Source: Congeria kusceri (lineage: Eukaryota > Mollusca > Bivalvia > Myida > Dreissenidae). From it: a DNA stretch of 64,000 bases. The stretch lies in contig CM051029.1 of the NCBI GenBank assembly GCA_027627225.1, positions 73,444,078 through 73,508,077 of the forward strand, in the 5' to 3' direction. Positions 1-15,100 of this stretch are shown here, piece after piece (the first letter of the stretch is position 1; every line of letters starts with the position of its first letter). Both the position numbers and the translations under genes were made by a program. Under the pieces are notes generated by a model that did no database searches, was not told the DNA's origin, and worked only from the letters and a program-made list of their open reading frames with translations.

Positions 1-56
1 AATATGAATTTCTAATATTGCGACACCCCTAATAAACTGCCATGTGCCTGTTGCAG

Positions 57-121
57 GATGTTACAACTTGACGAATGCAGGGATACGCTGGATGACCAAG
101 GTGTTCCCGTCTGTGCAATAC
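57..121 (+). CDS. Exon E1: leucine-rich repeat
   Basis: Acceptor TGCCTGTTGCAG, donor TAC|GTAAGT. It enters with two bases of a split codon and ends in phase 0. The 21 whole codons read CYNLTNAGIRWMTKVFPSVQ plus Y. This has the cysteine-type LRR pattern (C..LTN.GI) and joins directly to the next repeat in E2. A competing frame opens with an ATG but joins nothing downstream. The donor junction is repeated twice more in the following intron. Confidence 0.75.
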
Positions 122-3100
122 GTAAGTGTCTAGTTGTTCCGGGCTTTGGGAAGGCGGGTTATTGTGCAATACGTAAGTGTCTTGTTATTCTGGACATCGG
201 GAAGGCGGGTTATTGTGCAATATCTCACCTCCTACAAAAATGATGTAATCTGATTGGCTAAGAGCAGTCACATGACCATGAGGTATTTTTCATACACCAT
301 GAGTATTATTTCAATACTCCATCAAAGTCTAATGATGCACTCCAATGACGTCATTTTGTTTATTTTTGTGACGTCATTGTATGTATTTTTTGTTATTTTG
401 GAAGTTTTTCATTCGTTAATTTTAAAGTGATATCCACTAAAAGAAACCAGTGAAAGGTAGTCGGTGAGATATATTCGTTACACTGTTAGTAACGGAGGGT
501 GTATGGGATATAACTGATGGTGTATGGGATATAACTGAGGGTGTATGGGATATAACACCCTCAGCGGCTTCATACCATACTCGAGCATCAGTTACTTACA
601 GTGTAACTAATAATACATCAGTGTCTTGTTGTTCTGGCTTCGGGCAGGCGGGTTATTGTGCAATACGTTGTTGTTTGTTTTGGTGGACATAAAGTCACAT
701 GATGGGTACATTTTTATTCGTTGTTTTTCCAGACTTTTATTATGAAAATAGCAATTGTGTATGGTTCTGATTTGTTACACCTCTGTGTATTTTTAAGCCA
801 ATGGCTTCTTGTGTATTATATGTTGTGTGATTTAATATCTATTCTATTTTTAGTAGAGATTTTATTAGTGAATCATTTTGGTGTATCTCCTAACTTTATT
901 TCCTTCACTTATAAACAAGTCCATGTTTCTAGATTTTTGTAAGGCGTAAAAAAAATGTTTGTTTCAGGTTACATGCCCCCAAAAAATAGGGTAGGTAGGT
1001 CGGGAATTTTTTTATTTTTTTTATTTTTTTATTTGGTAAATGGTCAAGATTCTAAAACTGAATAAATAATCAAACAATATCAGTAATATCCTTAACCATT
1101 GTTTATAAGTGGATACTATCAAAACAAAACACTTATTTATCCAAAAACACATTTAATTATTGAAGGTAAATAAAACATAAATCAATCTGACAAACCCAAT
1201 AAAATGTTCTAGGGTCGGGGCATTTTTTTAGGGTAGGTCTGGTAACCTGAAACAAACATATTTTTGTTTAACGCCTAAGTTAAAATGGAACTGTTTCTTT
1301 CTCCTATCCCACTTCAAAAAATGCACCAACTGTAATACTTCAAGTTGTCGAGCACACTGGCCTCTGACAGCTCGTGTTGTCATGTGAATGATCTCTGTAG
1401 TGGTCAGCGATTGGCTGATAAGCCATGCCTGCTCTTGGCTCAACAAATGGGAGTTGGTTATTTTTCTTGCATGCTACACTTTGTTACCGGTTGTCTTTAG
1501 TTAGTGATAGAGAATAAACATTTAAACACCATGAATAAGCACAAACCCCTCTTGGGTCTTCTTTTGTTTGTTTGTTTGTTTGGATTAAACAGTATTTCAG
1601 TCATATAATGGCGGTCAGTTAACCTTCTCACACTTTTCCTGGGTAAGCTGGTTTACCAGCACTAAGCGCACATACTTATGCCAGTAACTGACAACTGCCC
1701 TACTTGAATCAGAGGTAGGGGGAGAATGGCCGTAGAAATGATTTCATGACCAATCCGCACACAAGTTATGTGGCCGGACTGGGAATCGAACCCGCGATCC
1801 TCGGATTTGTAGTCCAGTGCTCTACCAACTGAGCTAGATCTTCTTTTAACCATCCCTTTAAGCGTCAAAGAGCATTAAAGAGGGAATGTATGATTTTTAT
1901 TGTTTTATAACAATTTATTTCGCTACCCACGAACAAAAAATGATTTATATAGTAAAAATAAGTCATCATCGGCAAAAACGATTTTATTTATTGAAAATGT
2001 AGATAGATATTGTATGTCAACAGATCCATTAATCCTACAGCAATAGCTACATTTGGTTTTTGAATTAGAAAAAAAGAACTGCGCATGCCCCAAAAATCAA
2101 TCTGACTTGTCAAGGTGCTGTATTTACATGTATATAATAGTTTGCTGTGCAGCAAAGTAATATTTTAGTTTTAAATTTCTCTCCTAATGCGCTTTTCTGA
2201 ACATAAGTTATTATCAACATTTATTTTAATATTATTTTTGTAAACATACTGATATCATTAGAACAAGTGGATGGTTTTACACTTTAATTTTCGTACAAAA
2301 TCATACAGCCCGTCTTTAAGGGTAAGAGAACATCATGGCCCTCTTGTTATGGTTTTCTTGCTGCAGTTCTTGAGCTTGTTAGTTTAGATGCTCTAAGTTG
2401 ACAAGTTAAAGGGACTATGTCATTGAAAAGGCCTCAAGGAGGCAATTTCTTTAAGAAATCTGAAATTTAGACATGTATACTGGCATATAATGAAGGTTAA
2501 AACAGGGTATATATAATGGGAAAAGTGTGTACGCATTCTGAGATAAAAATCCATTTATAATATGGGTCGTTTTCCTGTTTACATTTTGACGTCAGAATTG
2601 TGAGCATTTTGTATAACCATAGTTTACAAACGACTCCTTACCAAGCATGATAGCGCAGTTGGTTAAAGCGCTGTCTATATATACTGTCATTTCTTCGTAT
2701 GGCTCCTAAGTCGTGAGTTCGATACCCGCTCAGGGTTTTAATTTTTCAAACGTTTTTGCTTATTTGTTTTTATCAAATATCTTATTGTGTATTATATTAT
2801 TTTACATTTATTTAATGCTCATGTAAAATGTATTTTCGTCAAATAATATAATTTATAGTGCAGTAGGAAGCCAATTTTTCGTTGACATAGTCCCTTGAAG
2901 ACGTCTAATAACAGATTTCAAAATTTACCAAAAAATTGTCAACAAGTCCCGAGTGATATTACAAAACTATCTCTGTTTCCAGTTTGAGGTGTCTGGTTGC
3001 CCGCACATCACAGAGGAAGGTCTTCAGTATGTGATCTGGGCATGGGCTAGCTCCCTGGTGAAGGTCGACTTTTCGGGGACCGACACAGGGGTCATACCCG

Positions 3101-6100
3101 CGGGCTACGATGACAGAATTAAGGTCAATGGGTGTCCTTTGGTGTCCCCTGTTACAAACACCAAAGTTAAAAGTAAGTTTAAAATAAACAGATTAAAAAT
3201 ATGTTGTGATTTTCTGGAAGTGAATTTTTCAGAAGGCTTGGCCATACCTTTGTGAATGTTAAAAAGTTAGTGTTTGAGTAATGGTTCTTAATGGTTAGCT
3301 GACATTTGAGAGTATTAGATGATTGACAAACTAGTTTTCAGATCAACGGTTTGTTTTAGATCACCAGGAAGTTAGACGGTTTGTTTTAGATCACCAGGAA
3401 GTTAGACGGTTTGTTTTAGATCACCAGGAAGTTAGACGGTTTGTTTTAGATCACCAGGAAGTTAATTTGCAAATTGGTTTACCCTACTTGTGCATCATCT
3501 ATTTTTTCAATTTTTTAATTTTTTTTCACGACGTCTGGAGCAAGATATTTGAAGTTGAATGACAATGACATTAATAATTAATAAAATAATAATTAGTTTA
3601 CTATTTTCTTTACTAATAAAACTTCTTTACTATTTTCTTTACTAATAAAACTTCAGCACGTTTTACTATAGTGCAAGCCATGTCCCGTAAATACGCAAAA
3701 AAATAAGCCTGTAAAAAAGAAACATTAATGGAATCAAAATATTCAACTATATATGATGTTTCAAATCAAAATCAAATCGAATCGAGTCATGGCTGTATCG
3801 TTACATCTCTAGTTAAATACAGAAATAACCATTAACCGAATTAACCGAAGGCCGAGGTTGACATTACTCTTCGAAGGGGGCAATATTTACTATATCCCTT
3901 AACATGCCTGTGATATTTATTTTATTATACCAAACAAAAATACTGTAATTCAAATAACAAACTAGTCGTACATTGTAAACTAAAGTTTATTGTTGGAAAA
4001 TCAGGAGCTCATTGACATTGATCTTTTAAAATACATTTTATTAAGCGCCTACTAATCATTAGCTAATTCGGATACTCGGAAAACCCGAATTGCTATTTTT
4101 AAGCGCATGCGCGGGGTATATTTTAGTCACGCGCGGGGTATATCAAAAATTATACCTTGCTCGGTGTATATTACTTTCCAGCGCCAAGACATATTCAAAT
4201 TATGCAGGTATGGGTCTATGGGATTTTACAGTGTCAAAACGAAGTGAGGTATAATAACGCATATTATAACATGATACTCGTCGATTTTTCTGTAGACAAA
4301 GAACACAATTATTGTTAAACTACTCAGTTAACCACACAAAAAATAGTTCTGAGACTGTCGTCATTATTTCAGTTATGAAAGTGACATCACAATGAATTTG
4401 TATCAATGAATGACGTCGTTGGTAACAGTGGTGACACATATTCAAACCTTCACGCGGGAAATTGTGCAGATTAAGATAGTAATACGTAGTTCTCATTACA
4501 ATTGCAAATATATCTGTCAGATCATGTTAGAATCGAAATAATTTTTGCGTTATCGTTGTTAATTTGCCAATAAACAACTCTTTGTCGTTCTGATGTGTGG
4601 CTATAAAACAACTCATGCTAACGCCCTCGTGGTTTAATTCCACACATCAGAACACCAAATCGTTGTTTATTGACCGATAAATCGATGAATTTAAAATATT
4701 TTCTTAATTATATACCACACTATTCCAACTGCAGATAAGACGAGTGGGCCCCTTTTCCCGGCCCCCTCCTACAAGATGGTGTTCCTGTCGGACTCCGTGA
4801 TCCCGTGCAGCCCCATGGCCCTCTTTATGGGCCAGAAAGACATAGGGGCCAGCAAAACGCTGAGGATTGAAACAAATGTTAAGATGGGGGACACCCTGGT
4901 CAACATGTTTGAAATCCCCAGCGACTCTGTGAGTTGACGGGCCTTATATTTGTCATGTATAGGGCTTTTTATCTTTATGTAGCACATATTTAAAAAGGTA
5001 ATTTGCCTTCGTATAATTTCTATAAAATCATGTTTGAAGTGCCAGCTGATTCTGTATACAGACTGGGGCCATATCCACAAAGTTCCTTAGGAAATCTTAA
5101 CTTTAGTCATATTTAAGTGAATAATTAAAAAAAAAGTTTCCTAGTTACAAGCATTATTAGCTCAAAATAGCATGGTGAGCTTAATTTTGTGATCACCTTA
5201 TGTCCATCAACTGTTGTTCCTCGTGCCTCACCATTTTCATTCAAACAACATCGTTTTACAAAACTTTAGAGAAATGATTTTTGGGTGGTCATCTTTCAAA
5301 GCTGTTCAAATCATTCCGGTTTACTGTATATGTAGGTCATCAGAGCTGAAAATAGATTTAAAAAGTGAAAACTATAAAAAATCTTCTCCTCTGAATCCGC
5401 AAGGCTCAGAGCTTTCATATTTGATATGTGACATCCTCTAGTGGTCGTCTATTAAGATTGTTATTGAAATTATTCCCCTGGGGTCAAAACTTGCCACACC
5501 CTGGAGGTCTCATGGTTTCTATTGACTTATATGGCAAGTGTACTTTAAAATCTTCTGCACTGAAACCGCAGAGCCCAAATGTTTCGTATTTGGTATGTAA
5601 CATTGTATAGTGGTCCTCTACAGATTGTTCAAACTGTGCCACTGTGGTAAAAAGTGGCCACGCCCGGGGGTCATATTGTTTCAATAGATTTATATGGCAT
5701 GTGGACTTTAAAAAACTTCTCCACTGAAGCTTCAAGGCCCAGAGGTTTCATATTTGGCATAAAACATTGTATAGTGGTCCTTTACAAATATTGTTCAAGT
5801 TATACTCCTGGGATATAAAGAAGCCACGTCCTGGGGTTTGCACGGTTTCTGAAAACTTAAATATCAAGTGTGCTTTAAAAATCTCCTGGAACTGCAAGGC
5901 GCAGAGATTTTGTATGTAACATTGTATATTGGTCCTCTACAAAGACTGTTCAAATTATGCCCCTGGGGTAGAAAGTGGCCACGCCCTGGGGGTTACATGG
6001 TTTATACAGACTTAAAGAGCAAACAGACTTTAATACTCATCTGCTGATACTGCAAGGCCCAGATCTTTATACTCAGGTGAGGGCTTTAGGGCCATTTGGC

Positions 6101-9100
6101 CCTATTGTTTAATATTTGTAGTATGGAAAAAAATGGAAGTATGAAATGATTCTTTACCACATTTAGAATATAGCGAATACTAGGTTAATGTTGAATATAG
6201 AGAAGTTAATCTTGTGAGACTTACACCTGAGGCGCCACCCTAGGGGAGCTTTTCCGATGTTCGAGCCGAGTAAGATAAACTTCTCTATATTCAACACTAA
6301 TCATAGTATTCTATTTATCCCACCATTTTTAGCTCGACTATTCGAATTGTAGGTAAGCTTTACTACTCGCCCCGGTGTCAGCTTATGTGTTTAAAGTTTT
6401 TATTCAGAAGTATTGTAACTTAAAACTATGTAAGTTATTCACTTGAAACTTGGAGTATACATTTTTCATTATATCTAGTGTCAGGGCAACATTCCTTACT
6501 CTCTTTTGTATTTGTATGCCCCTTTTCACATGGATTTTGTGGTTAAGGTTTATATTCAACAGTTTTTTAACTTCAAAACTACATACCGGGTATGTTATTT
6601 ACTTGAAAAACTTGGAATATACCTTTGTCATCAACTCCAGTATCTGGGGCAACATTTCCCAAAACTATGTTTTGTATTTTGTCAGAGTGATGCCCCTCTT
6701 TCACAAAGATTTTCTGATGAAAGTTTATATTCAAAAATCATATAATGTCAAAACTACAAAAGTTGTTATGCTGAAACTTGGAATTCACCTTTGTTGTCAA
6801 CTACAGCATCAGGGACGGTATTCCCAATAACTCAGTTTTGTATTTTGACAAAGTTATGCCCCTTTGTTAAATAGATTGTTCAGGTTAATTTTTTTATTAA
6901 AATGTCTCGTAACTTCCAAATTTTATTGGTAATTCTCTTGAAACTTTGAATATACATTTGCCATCAACTACAGCATTAGATTCAACTATTCCCATAACTG
7001 TGTTTTGTATATTTACAGAGTTATACCCACTTTTCACATAGATTCTGGGGTTAAAGTGTTTGTTCCCAAGTCTTAAAATTTATAAACTACATAAGGTTTT
7101 GACTTGAAACTTGGAATAATTTGATGAAATAATTTATTATAACTCAGTTTCGTAATTCACAAAATTTATGCCCGTTCCACTTTCCAAAATATTTACCAAC
7201 TAAAATGCTTTCAATAGTCAAGCATGCTGTCCTCTGACAGCTCTCGTTTTTCCAAACTATATAAAAACAAATGTATATTATTATAACTGTTGAATTATGC
7301 AGGGCCTGGCTAGTTCAGATGGTAGAGCGCTTGACTGTCAATTCGGGGATCGTGAGTTCAATCCCCAGTCCAGCCACATAACTTGTGTGGGGATTGGTCG
7401 TGAAATAATTTCTACAGCGATTGTCCCCCTTACCTCAAATCTAAATAGGGCAGTTTTCAGTTACTGTCTTAAGTATGTGCACTTAGTATTGGTTAATCGC
7501 TTAGATCGCCTAAGCTTGCCCAGGGAAAGTGTGAGTAGGTTAATTGACCGCCATTATATGACTGAATTATTGTTAAATACGGCGAAAAATCCAAATAAAC
7601 AAACAAAACAAAACAAACCGTTGAATTCATAAACTAGTAGTACTTTTAATATTGAATACAAAATGTACAAATTGAAATAAAGAAGTAGTCCCAAGGGTCT
7701 AGAAATACAATAAACAAAACTTAGGCTGTTAACAAGTTTATTGTATATGTTTGTGTTATTACTACAAAATATAATTGAAAAGTAACTTTCACAATGAAAA
7801 GGATCTTCAAAGTCAAGAAAAGAAACTGCATAATGATCCTTACAATTTATGTTCTATAGATAAATCAATACAAAATAAATGACCATGACCTGACCTGGCC
7901 TGAATAAAGCACATCTGTTACTGCAAGTTTAGTCTGATTGTTTCAGAAAACATGTTTGCATATTTTAAATACAGTGTATGGAAATTATCGTCAAATGACT
8001 GACCAGTAAATGTGATCGGCAAAGGTAAACACTGCAACTGTAGCGTGTTCAAGAATATATTTGTTTGTTTGTTTGGATTTTTCGCCGTATTCAACAGTAT
8101 TTCAGTCATATAACGGCGGTCCAGTTAACCTACTCACACTTTTCCTGGGTAATCTGGCTTACCAGTACTAAGTGCACATACTTAGGCCAGTAACTGACAA
8201 CTGCCCTACTTGAATCAGAGGTAGGGGCGAGAATGGCCATAGAAATAATTTCATGACCAATCATCACACAAGTTATGTGGCCAGGCTGGGAATCGAACCC
8301 GTGATCCTCGGATTTGTAGTCCAGCGCTCTTCCAACTGAGCTAGGCGGCCCGGTATAGAAACTTGACTGTGGAAATACTGCTAAGTGAAGATGGGATAAA
8401 ATTGTATACAAAATACACTTTAAATAAACCAGCCACATATTTAAGGAAATATATGATTTTGAGAAATTTACAACAGTTATTGCTAAAGAGCTTTGTGGAT
8501 ATGACCATTCTTTGCATGTATATAGCTGTGGTATTAATGAATTGGTAATAGGTTATTCATGCTTTTGATACAAAGACAAATCACTGAAAAACATTAGCAC
8601 CACTTTACACAGCTTATATTACATTCATGCTATTTTGCGATATTAGGCTACATTGTACTATCAGAAAACAGAACACAACATTCCTTTCTTAAAGCAGCAG
8701 CCTCACTTTAGAGTGGGGTGACGGCATATAGAATTGCCCTTGTCAGTCCGTCCATCCTGTCCGTCTCATCCGTCCATAAGATTTTTGTGTCGTGCGTAAC
8801 TCAAAAAGTATAACTGCTAGAGTGATGAAACTTTATAAGCATATTCAACTGCATAGGGGCTTGTTTTTTCTGACATCAGCGGAGTTATGGCCCTTTTTTT
8901 AGCAAAAAATAATATTTTTGGACTTGTGGCGCGCGTAAATAAAAAAGTATTACTGCTAGAGTGATTAAACTTAATATACATAATAATCAGCATGTGAACT
9001 TGTGCACCTGGGTATTTTGGTAAAGTTTTTTTTGACAATAGCAACGTTTTGTGACAACCAGCGGAATGTGGGGGCATCCGTATCCTACGGACACATGTCA

Positions 9101-12100
9101 AGTTATTGTCTATTTTTTGTATCCGATAACAGGTGATGCCTCTAAAATAAATCAGTATGTACATTATTGTATATTCCATTCGTACCAAACTTTTTCATAC
9201 ATAGTATACATAAAATGTCTTTTGTAAATTAGAAGCATATTTCAGATGAATAAACACCATAAATGTTCATTAAGAACCAAATAATGATGTATTGAATTAT
9301 ATTCCATTGATTGTGGCTTTAACTTTGCAGGTGTTTGTCAACCTGCTCGTCAGCAAAGGCACAATCGTGGTTATACCGTACCCTATAGCAGCAGATGCGG
9401 TGGATCCGGACTACCCGGATATTGTGGTCGCCACCATGTCACGGATAGTTGCCATGGTAATGGACCCTTTGGACAAATTAACTGTTACAAATTTGAATAT
9501 ATTGCTGAAAAAAATTGTAGTTATCTAAATATAAATATTTTTATTTTTTTATAACTTTCCTGAGCACCAGGTGATCAATCACCATCCGTCGTTCGTATGT
9601 TATCGTCAGCAATTTACTTAAAACAACTTCTTTAAAACCACCTAATGGATTTTCACAAAATTAGGTGGCCCTTTACCAAATTCCTTCAATTGATTTCAGT
9701 ATATGAAAAACTCTGGTTGTCATACAAAGGCTTAACAAGGGGGCCATGATGGCCCAAAGGGCTCACCTGAGTATTGGCAAGATGAAAGCGTTACTGTTGT
9801 GAAAGGCTTGTGGGAATGTACGCCATAATGTCCTTAAATAATTTGTCTAACTGATTTACTCTCATACATAGAACAAGTAAGGACCCGGATATATTTTCTC
9901 TACCCTTGTATCCAACTTTTTGCAGGCAACTTCGGAGGCATAGTGTTAATGCTGCAGTTCTGAAAGATAATGGCGACCACTGCGCAAAGGTCATGTCATG
10001 CTTGTTGGCTTGTTTCAAAGAGTAGAGTGTATTGCCATTTACCCGTCCTATATTGAAATTCGCTTAAGATTTTATGGTCATAGACAAATTGTGTAAGTTT
10101 GGTCCAGACTGGTTGAAAATGAAGTCCCCGACTTGCAACAAATTCATTTTTGCATTAATTTTCACAATTAAGGGGATATAACTGCTGTGTTTGTGGCCTG
10201 TCTCATTTGCTGCTTGCGTTGAGATCTTATGGCCATACAAAACATGTGGAAGTTTTATCAAGATTGAATGCAAAATGAAATCTCAATGCATCAAAAAGGC
10301 AATGTTTGCATTTTTTTTACTAACAAAGGGGCCTTAACTCCAATGTTTGTGGCCCAATCTGACCCATGGTTGGCTTCTGCTGCAGTCGTATGATCACATA
10401 TAAACTGTAGAAGTTTGGTCAAGGTTGGAAGAAAAATAAAGTCTATATGAACAAAAAAGGCATTTTTTGCATTTTTTTTCCACATACAAGGGGTCATAAC
10501 TCCGGTATATGTGGCCTAACATTACCCATTTTTGGCTCCTGATGAAATCTTTTGGTCACACACAACTGTGGAAGTTTTGTCAAGATTGGAAGAAAAATGA
10601 AGTCTTAATCAAGGTAAAATAGCAATTTTTTTGCTATTTTTAAACAAAAAAGGGGGCATAACTCTGGTGATTGTGGCCCAGTCTGGCCCAATGTTGACTT
10701 CTACTGTCATCTTTTGATAATACACAAACCGTGGAAGTTGGTAGAAAAAGTCTCCATGAATGAAAAAGGCAATTTTAGCATTTTGTTTTCTCACAAAAAA
10801 GGGGCCATAACTCTAAGTTTTCTGGTCCAATTTGGCCCATTATCAATACCAACCGAGATTTTATGGTCATACACAAACTGTGCAAGTAAGGTGAAGATTG
10901 AATAAAAAATGTCTTTATCGCGATAACGGTCCAAATTGTTGACAGCATACGGACACCGGACGACGCCAGAGAGGTTCCCTATACCAATAGCTCACCGAGC
11001 ACTTCGAGCTAAAAAACTAGCAAACTTTGAAAATCTTCTTGTCAGAAACTGGATTTCAAAATAGTTTTCACAGAAATGTTCTTTGGATGACCCTCTACCA
11101 AATTCCTTCCAATTATTTTGATTGTTTAATAAATATGGCTGCGAGGGGGCGGGGCAGTTTTCCTTATATGGCTATATTGAAAACTTTTCAAATCTTCCTT
11201 TCCGCAACCACTAATTGGATTTCAAAATAAATTTACAAAAATGTTTCTTGGGTGACCCTTGGCAAAATTCCTTTAAATAATTTGGATTCGTTAAAAAACA
11301 TGGCTGGCAGGAGGTGGTGATGTTTTCCTTATATGGCCATATTAAAAACTTTGAAAATCTTCTTATCCACAACCACTGACAGGATTTGAATTTTTTTTCA
11401 CAAAAATGTTCCTTGAGTGGGCTTCTGCCAAATTCCTTCAGATCATTTTGATTTGTTAACAACCATGGCTGCCAAAAACCACTGGCTGGATTTCAAAATA
11501 ATTTCACAGAAATGTATCTTGTGTGACCCTCTACCAAATTCCTTTGAATCAGTTTGATTTGGTTAAAAACATGGACACAGCCGGGTGGGGCAGTTTTTAT
11601 TATAAAAATTGTGGGTTTTTTTGAAACCTTTGAAAATCTTCTTGTCTAAAACTACTTGATTGATTTCGAAATAATATTTATAACAGAAAGGGGTTGTCTG
11701 CATCGACTGTACACACAATTATTACAGATTTTAGTTACAATATTTTCATTCATAAAACAATTGAACCAGTGCACAATGTCATGTAAACAAATCCGCCAAA
11801 TTAATAATGATTGTAGTGAGTAAAATTAGGGGCTTTTGATTTTAGTACAGGGAACTAATAGGGTAGTAATATTTTCAGTAATTGTTTCGTTTCAGTACAA
11901 TAGTGATGAGGCGTGTCGTGGAATACCCATAACTGGGTTTAATGCACATGCGTAAAGTGTCATCCGGGATCAGCCTGTGTAATCTGCGCAGGCTGATCCA
12001 GGATGACACTTTCCGCCAACCGTGGATTTATATTTAGAAGGGACTGCCTTAAAACAGAAAATTCCATAAAAGTGGAAAGTCCCAGATACAAAGACAAGTC

Positions 12101-15100
12101 ACCAGCCTGTGCAGACTGACACGTCATGCATTAAGCCCGGTTTTCACGCCTCTAATAAAATTTATGCTATATTTTTACAGGGTAATGTTGAAATCAGTCA
12201 TGAATTTGTTATGTAAATCCTAGAATAGACATCGTTTTTCCTCACGGTACTTGTCAAATTGGGAAAATTAGCGTCCTTTTCAACAAAATTGATAATTTTA
12301 TCACTTTCATCAAAAACTGCCAAAAAGGATGTAAAAACAATAAGTTGCAATAAATAAACTCTAAAACAACTTGTTTATATTGATTTTTTCGCTTGTATTT
12401 ATTGTTTGGAGGTGTTGAAAGTTTAATTTTTTCAGGAACTTAATAAATATTTTCTGGATTTTTATGCTCCCGAACAATATTCGGTGGAGCATATAGTCGC
12501 CGCTTTGTCTGCCTGTCCGTCCATCTGTACACACGAATAGATAGTTATGTAACATAAGTATCCCTTTGTAAGAAAAAAGTCCATTAGGTGGCTAAATTAG
12601 CCCCTTATGGGGCTAAAACGGCATTATGGTTAGTAATGAAATAGTCACATAAGTATCCATTCGTTAGAACGTCCATTCTTCCGTCCATCCATCCGTCCGT
12701 CCTTCCGTCCCATTTTCTTGTCCGGACTATTTCTCAGCAACTAATGGCCAGAATTCCATGAAAGTTCATGGGAAGATTCATTACCAAGAGGAGGTGTGCA
12801 CTGAACCAGGACGTAACGCTTGAATGATTTTTCTTAGAGTTATGGAACTTTGAAGATTTCTAAAATTATTATATGGTGCACAATCTTGTTCGGACTATTT
12901 CTTAGCAAATAAGGTTGTTCAGACTATTTCTTAGCAAATAAGGCCAGAATTCAATGAAACTTAATGGGAAGCTTCATTACCAATATGAGGTGTGCATTGA
13001 ACCAGGACGTTCCGGTGTGCATTGAACCAGGACGTTCCGCTTCAATTATTTTTCTTAGAGTTATGGGACTTAGGGGGCTTTGAAGTTTTATGAAATAAGC
13101 ATTTTGTGCACATTTCTTGTCCGGTCTATTTCTATGCAACTATTGGCCAGAATTCAATAAAACGTTATAGGAAACGTCATTACCAAGTGCAATGAGTACC
13201 AGGACGTTCTGCTTCAATGATTTTTCTTGAAGTTATGGGACTTTGACGAATTCTGAAATAAGTATTTAGTGCACAATTCTTATTCGGGCTATTTCTTCGC
13301 AACTAGTGGCGGGAATACAATGAAACTGTATGTGATGCTTCATTATCAAAATGAGGTGTGCGCAGTACAGGTCGTTTCCTTTCAGTGATTTTCTATGAAG
13401 TTAAAGACTTTGATTCTCATTACTTGGCAAAGCGCATTAGGGAGGATCCATCAATTCACTGATAGGCTTGTTTTATTTTGTTAAGAGATTTGGGAATTTT
13501 TTAACTTCAAATTGGGAAAATTGGTATGTAAATCTTATTGGGAATGGTACCGTTTTCTGGTACCAAATTTACATAGAGGAAAAATGCTGATAGACTCTGG
13601 ATTATACAATGCATGTTGCCTTTGCTAATTGCCTATGCTCTCTTTTTTCTCAATCACCCAGTTTGAGATCTCTATTACTACATAACTTATTGAATCAAAT
13701 GTAATTGAGGCATGTCATGTGAAACCGGGGCTTCATACATGTGCGTTAAGTGTTGTCCTGGATTAGCCTGTGCAGTCTGCTTTACGCACATGCATTAAGC
13801 CCGGGTTTCCCATGACACGCCTCAACTATAATTGTTCAAATCACTAAAGCTGCCTCTGTTGCTTTTTTGTTGTTTTCTGTGTCTTTGCTTTTGACCAAGG
13901 TTATGTTTTAACTTTAATGAAGCATATTATACATGTCAATATTTATGTTTCAATGATTCAGTTTTTTATATTTCCGTAGTGCCCAGATGTGGCGTTCGTA
14001 CTTCTCGGCATAATGGCGGAGCCGGGTTCCAGGTCAGACCTGGATACGATGGCCGCAAGATACAGGAACCTCATATCCAAGCAGTTCGAGAACAGGGGAG
14101 ATAAGCTCGAGGAAAAGCTTGATGAAAGCACAAAGTAATGAGCGCTAACTTTTTAGTCTTTATCCTATTACTACAGCCGAATACGATCGGACAACAACCC
14201 ATTGTATAAACTTTAGCTTTATCAAATAGCTATTTTTAGCACACGTTTATTCGATCGTTATCTTTAGGACGCTATGTATTTCAATGTGACATCTTACCAA
14301 ATGATAACGTTTGTAGTAAACCAAAAACACAGTATTAAAACTGGGAAACCAAAGTTATTTTTTTTTATTTTTGACATATTTTCATGCCAATTACTTTATT
14401 TTATGAGCATAGCATAATAGGATAAATAGAATATTAGGTGTGTGTTGGATAACGAAACATTTGGGCGCTCGCCAAGCCTTGCACTCATCTGCTTCTAAGC
14501 CTTGCATGATAAACTTCATCTTTATCCAACACTCACCCAATATTGTCTATAAACCTATTTATTTAAGCTCGATTGCATCGAAAGCCTAAGGCTTATTGAG
14601 AAACTCTCGAGTCTGTTTCCTGGGTAGAACTAGTACTTGGTGTCTTTGTGGGAGATCTTGAGAACGCTCCCAGAGTGGGGATCGAACCCGGGACCTCCCG
14701 ATCGCTAGGCAGACTCCATATCCACTACGCCACCATGGGACCTTGCTAACATGTTCAGCTGTGCTATAGAAATAAATGTATGAATATAAATCGTTTCAAA
14801 AAAACAGAGACAAACTGCTACCTATGTATTATTTTGACATAATAAACATAAAACGTGTACTCTCTATTTGCTTCATATTATTATGCCCCCCTTCGAAGAA
14901 GTGGGGGTATATTGCTTTGCACCTGTCCGTCAGTCGGATGGTCGGTCGGTCAGTCTGTAGACCATTTCGTTTCCGCACGATATCTAGAGAATGCTTTGAC
15001 CTACGATAATTTAAGTTGGTGTGCTGGTTACTTCGGAGGAAAGGAAGACGCCTATCGATTGTGAGGTCAACAGGTCAAAGGTCAAGGTCACAGGGGCTTG

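Noticed and set aside
58..243. 61-residue ORF starting at the ATG at 58
   Set aside because: Another frame of the same exon gives an LRR sequence that joins E2 in phase. The ATG frame reads through intron repeats.
1662..1868. Functional tRNA gene on the minus strand
   Set aside because: A and B boxes are followed by the same long body and CAAA tail as four other copies, so it is a SINE head.
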